From positions 1 through 64,000 of the forward strand of contig CAJTDE010000009.1 in NCBI GenBank assembly GCA_910574835.1: 64,000 bases of DNA. The letters are read 5' to 3'. Position 1 is the first letter of the stretch. Each line of letters starts with the position of its first letter. Made by a program: the position numbers and the translations under genes. Shown in pieces: positions 51,348 to 59,417 of the stretch. The DNA comes from Clostridia bacterium. GTDB taxonomy: Bacteria > Bacillota > Clostridia > Lachnospirales > Lachnospiraceae. The notes under the pieces were generated by a model. That model was given only the letters and a program-made list of their open reading frames with translations, ran no database searches and was not told the DNA's origin.

Positions 51348-52339
51348 ATTTATGTTTTGGCGCGTTAGTATTAGGTATAGGAGCCAGATGAAGAGTCCTA
51401 AGCATGAGATGAGGATGCTGGGGGTTAGGCCGGGGGTGCGGTAGTGAAGCTCGATGGAGTGGTCTCCGGCGTCTAAGGGGAGGGCCAGATACATTGTGTT
51501 GGCGCGCTGCAGGGGGATTGGTTTTCCGTCTGTCAGAGCGGTCCAGCCCTTGGAGTAGGGGATGGACAGGCAGAGGAGCTTGCGCTCGGTCAGGGTGATG
51601 TGGCCTGTGATCTGGTTGGGGTGGAAGGTTACTTGTTCCAAGCGTTCTTGGCGGAGAGTGTCTACCTGCTCGGATAGATGTTCGAGAAGGAGACAGAGTA
51701 CGGATAGATTCCGGAAGGAGTAAATGCCTTGGCAGGGAAGGGTCAGTGTAATGGTGTGCTGTTCCTTGGGGGTGTAGCCCATGTTAATAAGAAAGTCTGA
51801 GCGCTCATAGGAGCTTTCTGTCAGGCTCGCATAGTAACAGAAGCTGGTGTCTAAGACTTCCGAGGTGCAGGTGATTGGGAAGTACAAACCCCTGTAAGCG
51901 AAAAAAACAGGGTGCGTCCAAGACAGCTTACAAGTTTTTGTTTCCAATTCAGATGCTTCATGGTACAAAAGCGGATAATACAGTAGAGAACTGTTAAAAT
52001 AACCAGCATATAAAAGGAATAAAAATTGCTGATAGCGGAAAGAGCGGTCATTGCAATCAGCAGATGGACTTTTTCCTTGTGAAAGATTCGTTCTACGCCG
52101 ATGAGAAGAAGGGGAAGATAAATCATCGGATTAATAAAATAAGGATGCATGGGGGCAAGGGCGATCCCGTAGCCGCCGAAAACATAGATGAGGCTTCCGG
52201 CAAGAGCAGCAGTGCGGCTGCGCTTCATGCGAAAGCAATAGCAGGAAAAAGCCCCGCCGGCAAGATATAAGCGAAGCAGGACTAAAAAGTTAAACAATAC
52301 CTCAAGATAACGGACAGGAACCAAAAGCGCCAAAACCAA
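51336..52339 (-). pseudogene. YfhO-family membrane protein remnant
   Basis: Two minus-strand frames overlap with a frameshift near 51850-51970. The upstream piece (51851-52339) has membrane helices and YVFGGYGIALAPMHPYFINP, the downstream piece (51336-51968) the beta-rich end (LPCQGIYSFRNLSV) and a last helix (ILISCLGLFIWLLYLILT). YfhO proteins are about 850-900 aa glycosyl-transfer-linked membrane proteins; together these cover perhaps 370, missing the N-terminus and a large middle part. A decayed gene with an internal deletion, not functional. Confidence 0.8.
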
Positions 52340-52515
52340 TGTATAGCATAAAAAATAGAAACGCCGGCTGTCCGGATTCTATTTGAAGGATAAAGTTTTT
52401 ATTGCAGTACCTACCTTTAAGCTTATGTATGATTCGTTTTTATTATATAGGTAGAAAAAGGAAAAGTCTCTTTAAAAAATGACGATAAAAATTTCCGGAG
52501 ATTTTAAAGTTTTGC

Positions 52516-52544
52516 TTGCCATTTGCAGATACTTGTGTTAAAAT
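52516..52544 (+). promoter_or_regulatory. Promoter of tRNA-Leu
   Basis: TTGCCA (52516-52521), 17-bp spacer, TAAAAT (52539-52544), 31 bp before the tRNA. The stretch 52340-52515 has no gene. Confidence 0.7.
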
Positions 52545-52574
52545 AATTTTCGTTGCAGAGATTAAATGCAACGA

Positions 52575-52657
52575 GCCGGCGTGTCGGAATGGCAGACGAG
52601 GCAGACTCAAAATCTGTTGTGGGCAACCACGTATGGGTTCAAGTCCCATCGCCGGCA
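52575..52657 (+). tRNA. tRNA-Leu (anticodon CAA)
   Basis: 83-nt class II tRNA. Acceptor arms GCCGGCG and CGCCGGC with discriminator A; anticodon loop CTCAAAA gives CAA (reads UUG); a long variable arm (TTGTGGGCAACCACG); T-arm GGGTTCAAGTCCC. CCA is not encoded. It has its own promoter and terminator. Confidence 0.95.
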
Positions 52658-52662
52658 GTATA

Positions 52663-52707
52663 AAAATCGCTGAAAGACCAGGAATGGAAGCTTTCAGCGA
52701 TTTTTTT
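52663..52707 (+). terminator. Terminator after tRNA-Leu
   Basis: AAATCGCTGAAAG, 14-nt loop, CTTTCAGCGATTT with a T-run of seven. Confidence 0.88.
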
Positions 52708-52734
52708 GCATAAATTATCCAGCATGTACATATA

Positions 52735-52872
52735 ATGTCAGTAGTATTACGGAATTTAAAATCAGTAATATCCCTCACAATACACAAATTAATTTACAGG
52801 TGTATGCATTTATAACCGGAAATTGATTTCATAGGGGTGCATTGGGAGAAGTATTACGGAACCGGAATAGGA
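52735..52872. repeat. Stem-loop repeat, subfamily A, 5' of the 84-aa gene
   Basis: Starts AGTAGTATTACGGAATTTAA. Outer arms CCCTCACAATACAC and GTGCATTGGGAG, inner arms AAATTAATTTACAG and CCGGAAATTGATTT, 3' bulge CATAGGG, then TATTACGGAACCGGAATAGG and AGG, the RBS of the next gene. More diverged than the yggS copy but with the same fold. Confidence 0.75.
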
Positions 52873-52882
52873 GGACAAACAT

Positions 52883-53137
52883 ATGGCAAGGCCAAGAACA
52901 AGAGTGAGAAAAACCTACGAAGAGCTGCTGGCAGAGAATGAGGAGAAGCTTCGGAAGCACACAGAGGCCGTTTCCCTGCTTCAAAAGGAGCGGGAAGAGC
53001 TGTTAAAGGCAAAGCGTGACGAGGAAATGCAGGAGCTTTATGCCTATATGCAGGAGAACGAGCTTTCCGCCCAGGATGTTCTATTCAGCTTAAGGGAGCA
53101 GAATAACAATGAATTGGAGGAACGGGAGGCTTCTTAA
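52883..53137 (+). CDS. Small coiled-coil protein (84 aa)
   Basis: Basic start (MARPRTRVRKTYEELL) then a nearly continuous coiled coil (ENEEKLRKHTEAVSLLQKER, EELLKAKRDEEMQELYAYMQ) and SAQDVLFSLREQNNN. It resembles short H-NS-like or phasin-like helical proteins, but no family is certain. AGGAGG supplied by the repeat lies 10 nt before the ATG. Function unknown. Confidence 0.7.
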   Translation: MARPRTRVRKTYEELLAENEEKLRKHTEAVSLLQKEREELLKAKRDEEMQELYAYMQENELSAQDVLFSLREQNNNELEEREAS

Positions 53138-53236
53138 GGTCATCCGATCTATTATGATGCATTTGCAGCCTGCAGCCTCAGGCAAACATTCACGTCCTGT
53201 CCGTTTTATATATAGAAGGATACGGACTGCTGACTG

Positions 53237-54085
53237 CTAGAAAGCCTCCCGGAACTCGCTGGGTGTCATATCCGTGAGCTTTTTAAAGGAACGGCTGTAA
53301 GTCAGTGTGCTTTTAAAGCCGACCTCCGTGGCAATGGCATGGATGGACAGCTTGGAATAAGTGAGATATTCCTTGGATTTGTTGACCCTGTATTCAGTCA
53401 GATACTGGTACAGGGTTTTTCCTGTATGTTCTTTAAAAATTTTGCAGAAATAGAACTTGGAAAAGTTCACCTTCTGACAGATAATATCTACGGACAGCTC
53501 ATCCATATAGTGCTCGTCGATATATTTCAGTGCGGTATTGACAATAGTCTGCTGCACAGGAGTAAGAAGGCGGGCCTTTTCGATCTCATGAGTAACCAGC
53601 AGCAGTTCATGGATAATCTGATGAACCAGATAGCAGGCTTCCATCTGTATAAACAGATCCTTCGTATAATGATAAGAGCACAGGGTAGTAAAGTGTGTGC
53701 AGATATTGTGCAGCGGCGTAATGGGAATGACCCCTTTCTTCCCGCGTATCATATTATAGTAGAGCTTGGCATGTGTCCCGGAGAAAATAATATAAAAATA
53801 TCTCCAATTCGGGGTAGCCTTGGAAAACCGCAGCCGGGTATTGCAGTTGGAGATTACAATATGTTCCTTATGAACATACTGCACCTCTTTGTATTTCGTG
53901 TACTGCGCCACTCCCTCCAGAATATAAAAAATAATAAATTCCGAGTAATTGGCATTGCATTTTAACTCCCGTTCGTTGGAATATCCGCACTGAAGAACCT
54001 GAAAGGGCAGGTTCACGGACTTGTCGGAGAGAAGATTTGACTTATGTATATATTTGGGGGGATATTCTTTTTGTGGCATTTTCAT
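53237..54085 (-). CDS. AraC-family regulator of the rhamnose locus
   Basis: 282 aa. N-terminal cupin-like sugar-sensing domain (1-170; FIIFYILEGVAQYTKYKEVQ, LRFSKATPNWRYFYIIFSG), then two helix-turn-helix motifs at 185-282 (SVDIICQKVNFSKFYFCKIF, KEHTGKTLYQYLTEYRV, IHAIATEVGFKSTLTYSRSF, DMTPSEFREAF). It is divergent from the ABC importer, so it likely activates that operon with L-rhamnose as inducer. The frame opens with GTG/ATG after weak RBS-like AAAGGACTTT; start uncertain by a few codons. Confidence 0.88.
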   Translation of the reverse strand: MKMPQKEYPPKYIHKSNLLSDKSVNLPFQVLQCGYSNERELKCNANYSEFIIFYILEGVAQYTKYKEVQYVHKEHIVISNCNTRLRFSKATPNWRYFYIIFSGTHAKLYYNMIRGKKGVIPITPLHNICTHFTTLCSYHYTKDLFIQMEACYLVHQIIHELLLVTHEIEKARLLTPVQQTIVNTALKYIDEHYMDELSVDIICQKVNFSKFYFCKIFKEHTGKTLYQYLTEYRVNKSKEYLTYSKLSIHAIATEVGFKSTLTYSRSFKKLTDMTPSEFREAF

Positions 54086-54180
54086 ACGAAATAAAGTCCT
54101 TTCCCGGGAACAATTGTTTGAAATGACAAATAATTCACATATTTTTCCTTACTATAGCACAAAAATGCCAGAAAAGCAAG

Positions 54181-54209
54181 ATTTGATACCGAAAAAACAG
54201 TATTTGATA
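54181..54209 (+). promoter_or_regulatory. Direct-repeat operator for the AraC-type regulator
   Basis: ATTTGATA at 54181-54188 and again at 54202-54209, 21 bp apart (two helical turns), the spacing AraC-family dimers use. It lies in the divergent gap 67-95 bp before the importer start. Confidence 0.5.
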
Positions 54210-54275
54210 TTGAATATTCTTCATTTTTGGGTTTATCTAGTAGCATAAAGACCAAGCAAGGAAGGAGAAAATAGG

Positions 54276-55790
54276 GTGAACGAGCAAAATTACATTCTCG
54301 AGCTGAAGGATGTGGTCAAGACCTTCGGCGGCGTCACCGCTCTGGCAGGCGTGCAGTTTCGGCTGAAGAAGGGTGAAATACATGCACTGATGGGTGAGAA
54401 CGGCGCAGGAAAATCCACCTTCATCAAGGTTATCACAGGCGTTCATCAGCCGGACAGCGGAATTATGCTGTTAGAGGGCGAGCGGATTACCCCCCGGAAT
54501 ACGATGGATTCGGCGAAGCTGGGAATCGCGGCGATTTATCAGCATGTAACGGCATTCCCGGATTTGTCTGTGACTGAAAATATTTTTATGGGGCAGGAGA
54601 TTAAGAACAAGCTGGGCATGTACGACTGGCGTCAGATGAACCAGAAGGCAAAGGAGCTGATTGAGCCTTTGAGCAAGGAGATCGACGTGACGAAGCCGAT
54701 GGGTTCCTTAAGCGTAGCGGCACAGCAGCTTGTGGAGATTGCCAAGGCCCTTTCCAGAGACGCCCGGATTCTTATCATGGATGAACCGACGGCTTCTTTG
54801 ACGGCAAATGAGTGCGAGGAGCTTTACACTATTGCGGAGCGGCTCCGTGACGAGGGCGTTTCCATTATTCTGATTTCTCACAGATTTGAGGATATGTACC
54901 GCCTGGCAACGAGAGTCACCGTATTCCGTGACGCACAGTACATAGGCTGCTGGGATGTGGATAAGATTTCCAATCAGAAGCTCATCGGGGCGATGGTAGG
55001 CCGGGAGCTGGATCAGATGTATCCCGAAAAGACGGCCAAAATTGGAGAAACCGTACTGAAAGTGGAAAATATTTCCAAGGAAGGCTACTTTAAAAATATT
55101 TCCTTTGACGTAAAGAAGGGCGAAATTCTGGCTCTTACGGGACTGGTGGGTGCAGGGCGTACCGAGGTCTGCCAGACCATTTTCGGCATTATGAATCCCG
55201 ACAGCGGCAGGATTCTTCTGGAGGGACAGGAGATTCATGTAAAGACACCGGTGGAGGCATTTGAATACGGCATCGGCCTGCTTCCTGAGAACCGGCAGAC
55301 CCAGGGGCTTGTGAACGAGCTGCCCATTTACCAGAACGTGTCTTCTGCGGATATGAAGCAGTTTGCCAAGGCGAATATGCTGGATGAAAAGGCGGAGATT
55401 CAAAAAGCCATTGAGCTTTGCCAGAAGATTTCCCTCAAAGCCAAAGATATCAGCGCGCCGCCCTCCTCACTGTCGGGCGGTAATCAGCAGAAGGTTGTAT
55501 TTGCCAAGCTTCTCAACTGCTCCCTGAAAGTGCTGATTCTCGACGAGCCTACGAAGGGTATCGACGTAGGCGCGAAGTATTCCATCTATGAGATTATGAA
55601 CGAGCTGGCGGCAAACGGCTATGCGATTATTATGGTTTCCTCCGAGATGCCGGAGGTGCTTGGTATGGCCGACCGGATCGTGGTGATGAAGTCCGGACAT
55701 GTAACCGGCGAATTTGACAACAAAGAGGTATCCCAGGAAATGATTATGGCGGCCTCATTGGGTGAACAGAGGAAGGAGGCCAGGGCATGA
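54276..55790 (+). CDS. Sugar ABC importer ATPase (RhaT/RbsA type)
   Basis: 504 aa with two ATPase halves. First: Walker A GENGAGKSTFIK (about 43-52), signature LSVAAQQLVEIAKAL, Walker B ILIMDEPTASL. Second: degenerate Walker A GLVGAGRTEVC, full signature LSGGNQQKVVFAK and ILDEPTKGID. This is the carbohydrate-uptake type 2 layout of RbsA/MglA/RhaT. It energises the two permeases encoded next. Start is GTG, 11-13 nt after GGAGG-like GAAGGAGAA. Substrate L-rhamnose is inferred from the downstream catabolic genes. Confidence 0.92.
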   Translation: MNEQNYILELKDVVKTFGGVTALAGVQFRLKKGEIHALMGENGAGKSTFIKVITGVHQPDSGIMLLEGERITPRNTMDSAKLGIAAIYQHVTAFPDLSVTENIFMGQEIKNKLGMYDWRQMNQKAKELIEPLSKEIDVTKPMGSLSVAAQQLVEIAKALSRDARILIMDEPTASLTANECEELYTIAERLRDEGVSIILISHRFEDMYRLATRVTVFRDAQYIGCWDVDKISNQKLIGAMVGRELDQMYPEKTAKIGETVLKVENISKEGYFKNISFDVKKGEILALTGLVGAGRTEVCQTIFGIMNPDSGRILLEGQEIHVKTPVEAFEYGIGLLPENRQTQGLVNELPIYQNVSSADMKQFAKANMLDEKAEIQKAIELCQKISLKAKDISAPPSSLSGGNQQKVVFAKLLNCSLKVLILDEPTKGIDVGAKYSIYEIMNELAANGYAIIMVSSEMPEVLGMADRIVVMKSGHVTGEFDNKEVSQEMIMAASLGEQRKEARA

Positions 55791-56767
55791 AAAAAGTATT
55801 CGGATACCGCAACATCGGTCTTGTATTCGGACTGATTGGGCTTATGATACTGGCGGGAATTATTACACCGTCTATGTTTTCCCTGAATACCATTATTTCC
55901 ATGCTGCGGAATAATGCGGTTTACGTATTCCTGGCAATGGGTATGATGGTGGTTTTGGTGACGGGCGGCATTGATCTGTCCGTAGGCTCCATACTGGCAT
56001 TGTCCGGCGTGGTCTGCACTTCGCTGATGAGCAGCCATATGGAGATTCCCAACTTTGTGTGGGTGCTTTTAAGCCTTGTGATCGGAATTATCTGCGGAGC
56101 CTTCAACGGCTTTGTGGTTGGTTACCTGAAAGTGGTTCCCATGATTGCAACACTGGGTACGATGTATATCTACAGAGGCTTTGCGTTCCTCTTAAGCGGC
56201 GGCAACTGGTGGTTCCCCCATCAGATTTCCGAGGGCTATCAGGCGTGGGCAGGAAAGCAGATCCTTGGAGTTCCGAGTATTCTCTGGATTGCGGCTGTCG
56301 TATTTCTGACAGCATACTGGTATCTCAGCTACCGGACGACCGGCAGACGTATCTATGCAATCGGAACGAATGTGGAGTCTGCGAAGGTTGCAGGTATCAA
56401 GGAGGCGCGAGTCCGTTTTCTGGCATTTGTTATCTGCGGCGCACTGGCAGGCATCTCCGGTATGCTTTATACGGCCAACTATGCAATGTGTACCTATACC
56501 ATCGGCGACGGCTATGAGCTGCAGGCTATCGCTATCTGTATCCTGGGCGGCGTCAGCATCACCGGAGGCCGGGGAACTGTGGACGGCGTATTCATCGGAT
56601 GGCTGATGATGAGCGTGATTACCCAGTTTATCAGTCTGCTTCCGGGATTGTCCGTATGGCAGAAGGCCCTGCAGGGCGCTATCATTATTGCAGCCGTATT
56701 CCTGAATATTGCAATGGCACGCTCTTCTGAGAAGCGTTTCCTGAAAGAAAGGGGGGCACTGCTCTAA
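55787..56767 (+). CDS. Sugar ABC importer permease 1 (RhaP-like)
   Basis: 326 aa, about nine membrane helices, BPD_transp_2 family: GGIDLSVGSILALSGVVCTS (conserved), GAFNGFVVGYLKVVPMIATL, YAIGTNVESAKVAGIKEARV (EAA-like loop), AIAICILGGVSITGGRGTVD. It pairs with the permease encoded next to form the channel. The start overlaps the ATPase stop by 4 nt. Ends with a basic tail (RSSEKRFLKERG). Confidence 0.92.
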   Translation: MKKVFGYRNIGLVFGLIGLMILAGIITPSMFSLNTIISMLRNNAVYVFLAMGMMVVLVTGGIDLSVGSILALSGVVCTSLMSSHMEIPNFVWVLLSLVIGIICGAFNGFVVGYLKVVPMIATLGTMYIYRGFAFLLSGGNWWFPHQISEGYQAWAGKQILGVPSILWIAAVVFLTAYWYLSYRTTGRRIYAIGTNVESAKVAGIKEARVRFLAFVICGALAGISGMLYTANYAMCTYTIGDGYELQAIAICILGGVSITGGRGTVDGVFIGWLMMSVITQFISLLPGLSVWQKALQGAIIIAAVFLNIAMARSSEKRFLKERGALL

Positions 56768-58008
56768 TGGCTGAGAATAAAGCTGCGGTCAGAGATCTGA
56801 CTGTCAAAGAGGGTTTTCAATTAAGCAAGTTTCTGGTAAAATGGGAAATGATCCTGGTTTACATATTGATTCTGATTAATCTGATTCTGGCTGTTGCCAG
56901 GCCGGGATTGTATTTCAACATCGGCACCATTCAGTCCATCATTCAGTCGGGACTTGACTTGTCGCCTATGGTAATGGGTATGGTGTTTGTGCTGATGCTT
57001 GGGGATATTGACGTATCCATCGCTTCCAACATGGTTCTTTCCGGTATGACTACGGGTCTTCTGTATCAGAACGGAACGCCGGGGATTGTGGCTGTTTTGG
57101 CAGGTATCCTTACGGGAGCGGTCTGCGGGGCCTTTAACGGCGTTCTGGTAGGATATGTGAAGATGCCTGCGGTTATTGTAACCATTTCCACCTCCATGCT
57201 GTTCCGCGGAATTGTAGAGATTATCCTGGATGTAAATTCACTTAAGAATTTCCCGGCCTTCTACAATGCCATCGGCTGGAGAAACTGGTGGATCTTCCCC
57301 ATTTGTATGGTGTTATATATCATCATTACCGTGATTTTCTACTTTATTCTGCACCGGTCCACTTTTGGACGGAAGCTGTATATTGTGGGAAATAACCCGG
57401 TTACGGCTCAGTATTCCGGTATCCGGGTAGAGCGGGTGAAGCTCATTGTGTTTATCCTGATGGGCGTGATGGCAGGCATCGGTTCCATTTTCTTCGTAGG
57501 ACGTATGGGCGGCGGTCTTTCCTCCTCTATGGGTACGGGCTACGAGATGGATACTATCGCTATCTGCGTACTGGGCGGCGTGTCCACCAACGGCGGTAAG
57601 GGTAAGGTGTACGGTCCCTTTATTTCCACCTTTATTATGGCCTTCCTGCTGTATACGCTGGGTCTGATTGGCGTGGATGCCAATACACGTAAGATTGTAA
57701 CGGGTATTGTGCTTCTGATTGCCGTACTGATTCCCAGTGTGAACCGGCAGCTTATTGCGGATGTGAAGCTTAAGGTTCTGTATAAGAACAATAAGAACAT
57801 CGAGGCTCTCAATGTAAAGACGGCCGCAGAGGTGAAGGAACTTAAGGCGGAGATTGCAAGGCTTAGAAAATCCGGCGATCCGGACGGTAAGATCCGCAAG
57901 GCCGAGGAGAGAATTGTGTCCTTACAGAATACGTGTAAGGAAAAGACAGCACAGATGAAAGCGGAGCTTGAGGAGAATGCCAGAAAGAATAAGGAGCGTT
58001 TCTCCTAA
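56767..58008 (+). CDS. Sugar ABC importer permease 2 (RhaQ-like) with coiled-coil tail
   Basis: 413 aa. BPD_transp_2 core (about 25-325): GDIDVSIASNMVLSGMTTGL, GAFNGVLVGYVKMPAVIVTI, IVGNNPVTAQYSGIRVERVK, ICVLGGVSTNGGKGKVYGPF. Unlike usual permeases of about 330 aa, it carries about 80 extra cytoplasmic residues (NVKTAAEVKELKAEIARLRK to ENARKNKERFS) predicted as coiled coil. The start shares one base with the previous stop (TAATG). Confidence 0.9.
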   Translation: MAENKAAVRDLTVKEGFQLSKFLVKWEMILVYILILINLILAVARPGLYFNIGTIQSIIQSGLDLSPMVMGMVFVLMLGDIDVSIASNMVLSGMTTGLLYQNGTPGIVAVLAGILTGAVCGAFNGVLVGYVKMPAVIVTISTSMLFRGIVEIILDVNSLKNFPAFYNAIGWRNWWIFPICMVLYIIITVIFYFILHRSTFGRKLYIVGNNPVTAQYSGIRVERVKLIVFILMGVMAGIGSIFFVGRMGGGLSSSMGTGYEMDTIAICVLGGVSTNGGKGKVYGPFISTFIMAFLLYTLGLIGVDANTRKIVTGIVLLIAVLIPSVNRQLIADVKLKVLYKNNKNIEALNVKTAAEVKELKAEIARLRKSGDPDGKIRKAEERIVSLQNTCKEKTAQMKAELEENARKNKERFS

Positions 58009-58067
58009 GCGATTTGAATGAAAGGCGGCCGCTTTCGGGCGGACGAACTTCATTTGGTAAGGTATAT

Positions 58068-58098
58068 CCGGGGTTTAGAGCGCCCCGTATATATAAAA
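58068..58098 (+). promoter_or_regulatory. mRNA stem-loop before the binding protein
   Basis: TATATCCGGGG...CCCCGTATATA hairpin in the 129-nt gap between permease 2 and the binding-protein gene. No T-run, so rather an mRNA processing or stabiliser site favouring extra binding-protein expression. Confidence 0.4.
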
Positions 58099-58137
58099 AA
58101 GAGCTATTAAGCAAAAATAAAAGGAGGATATTTCATT

Positions 58138-59346
58138 ATGATGAAAAAGATTTTAGCTCTGATGCTCAGTGTGAGCATGATTGCAGGACTTGCAGCCTGC
58201 GGTTCCAAGGAAACGGAAGCTCCGGCAACGGATGCGCCGGCAACAGAGGCTCCTGCCGAGACAGGCGGAGACGACGCAGAGGCAGATGCTCCTGCAGCAC
58301 CGTCTGCTGAAGGCGGAAAGCATGTATTTATGTTCAAGTCTACCGGTAACAAGTTCGGTGATTTGATGTATGAAGGCTACAGTGAGTACATGAACGCACT
58401 TGGCTATGAGACCGAGTATGACAGCCCGGCTGAGACAACCGTAGCCGCTCAGGTTCAGATGCTTGACGAGCTGATTACACAGGGCGTTGCTTCTATCGTT
58501 ATTTCCACCAACGGAGATACCGGATATGATGAGATTTTCCAGAAGGCAAAGGATGCCGGAATCCCCATCGTTTCCATCGACTCCGAGGCAAGCGTTGACT
58601 ACCGTCTGGCTCATATCAATCAGGCAGAGGTTCAGGATATCGGATCTTATCTGGTACAGGCAGCCGTTCTGATTACTCTTGGCGTAGATTATCCGGAAGA
58701 TAAGACTATGGAAGAGGTTGTAGCAGAGCAGCTTGGAAGCTACTCAGGCGACGAGATCGTTCTTGGTGTTCTTTCCGCCGGTATCGATACTCCGGTTCAG
58801 AACAGCTGGATTGCAGCTATGGAGACAGAGCTTGCAAAGGATATGTACAAGGGTAAGGTTAGCCCCAACCTTGACAAGAAGTACGGAAATGACGACCCGG
58901 TTGAGTCTACAACTCAGGCAAATGCTTTCGTAGCAGAGGCTAAGGTTGACTGTATCATTTCCCCGACTACCGTTGGTATCGCAGCAGCAGGACAGGTTCT
59001 GAAGCAGGCGAACAGCGAAATCAAGCTGACAGGTCTTGGACTTCCTTCCGAGATGCAGTCCTTCATGCCCAACGCGGCGGAGGATGACGCATTTGCATCC
59101 GTTTGTCCTTACATGATGCTGTGGGATGTTATTCATCTTGGCGCAGTAGCAGGCGCTGCAATTGACGCGGCTCTGACCAATGGCTGGGCAGGAGCAGATG
59201 GTGAGACCTTCACAATGGCTGCTTTCCGTGACTATGCTGAGGAAGATTACACTGTTTACACACAGGGCGACGGAACCTTCGTTTTGGCAGGCACACCGTA
59301 CATCTTCTACAAGGGCAACATGGCTGAGTGGATCAGCAAACTGTAA
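58138..59346 (+). CDS. Sugar-binding lipoprotein (RhaS-like)
   Basis: 402 aa. Signal MMKKILALMLSVSMIAGLAA with lipobox LAAC (Cys-22), a low-complexity Thr/Glu/Pro/Ala linker (24-60, EAPATDAPATEAPAETGG), then a periplasmic-binding-protein type 1 fold: HVFMFKSTGNKFGDLMYEGY, SIVISTNGDTGYDEIFQKAK, PIVSIDSEASVDYRL. Captures the sugar for the importer. AGGAGG lies 10 nt before the first ATG. A strong terminator follows, so this gene is the end of the transporter transcript with partial read-through to rhaB. Confidence 0.9.
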   Translation: MMKKILALMLSVSMIAGLAACGSKETEAPATDAPATEAPAETGGDDAEADAPAAPSAEGGKHVFMFKSTGNKFGDLMYEGYSEYMNALGYETEYDSPAETTVAAQVQMLDELITQGVASIVISTNGDTGYDEIFQKAKDAGIPIVSIDSEASVDYRLAHINQAEVQDIGSYLVQAAVLITLGVDYPEDKTMEEVVAEQLGSYSGDEIVLGVLSAGIDTPVQNSWIAAMETELAKDMYKGKVSPNLDKKYGNDDPVESTTQANAFVAEAKVDCIISPTTVGIAAAGQVLKQANSEIKLTGLGLPSEMQSFMPNAAEDDAFASVCPYMMLWDVIHLGAVAGAAIDAALTNGWAGADGETFTMAAFRDYAEEDYTVYTQGDGTFVLAGTPYIFYKGNMAEWISKL

Positions 59347-59368
59347 GATTTAAAAGGCTATAAGAATA

Positions 59369-59400
59369 CTGGGGGACTGCGCCTGCAGTCCCCCAGTTTT
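59369..59400 (+). terminator. Intrinsic terminator between binding protein and rhaB
   Basis: CTGGGGGACTGC, GCCT loop, GCAGTCCCCCAG, TTTT. It lies 22 nt after the binding-protein stop and 18 nt before rhaB, likely lowering kinase expression relative to the importer. Confidence 0.85.
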
Positions 59401-59417
59401 AAAGAAGGAGAAAAGGG

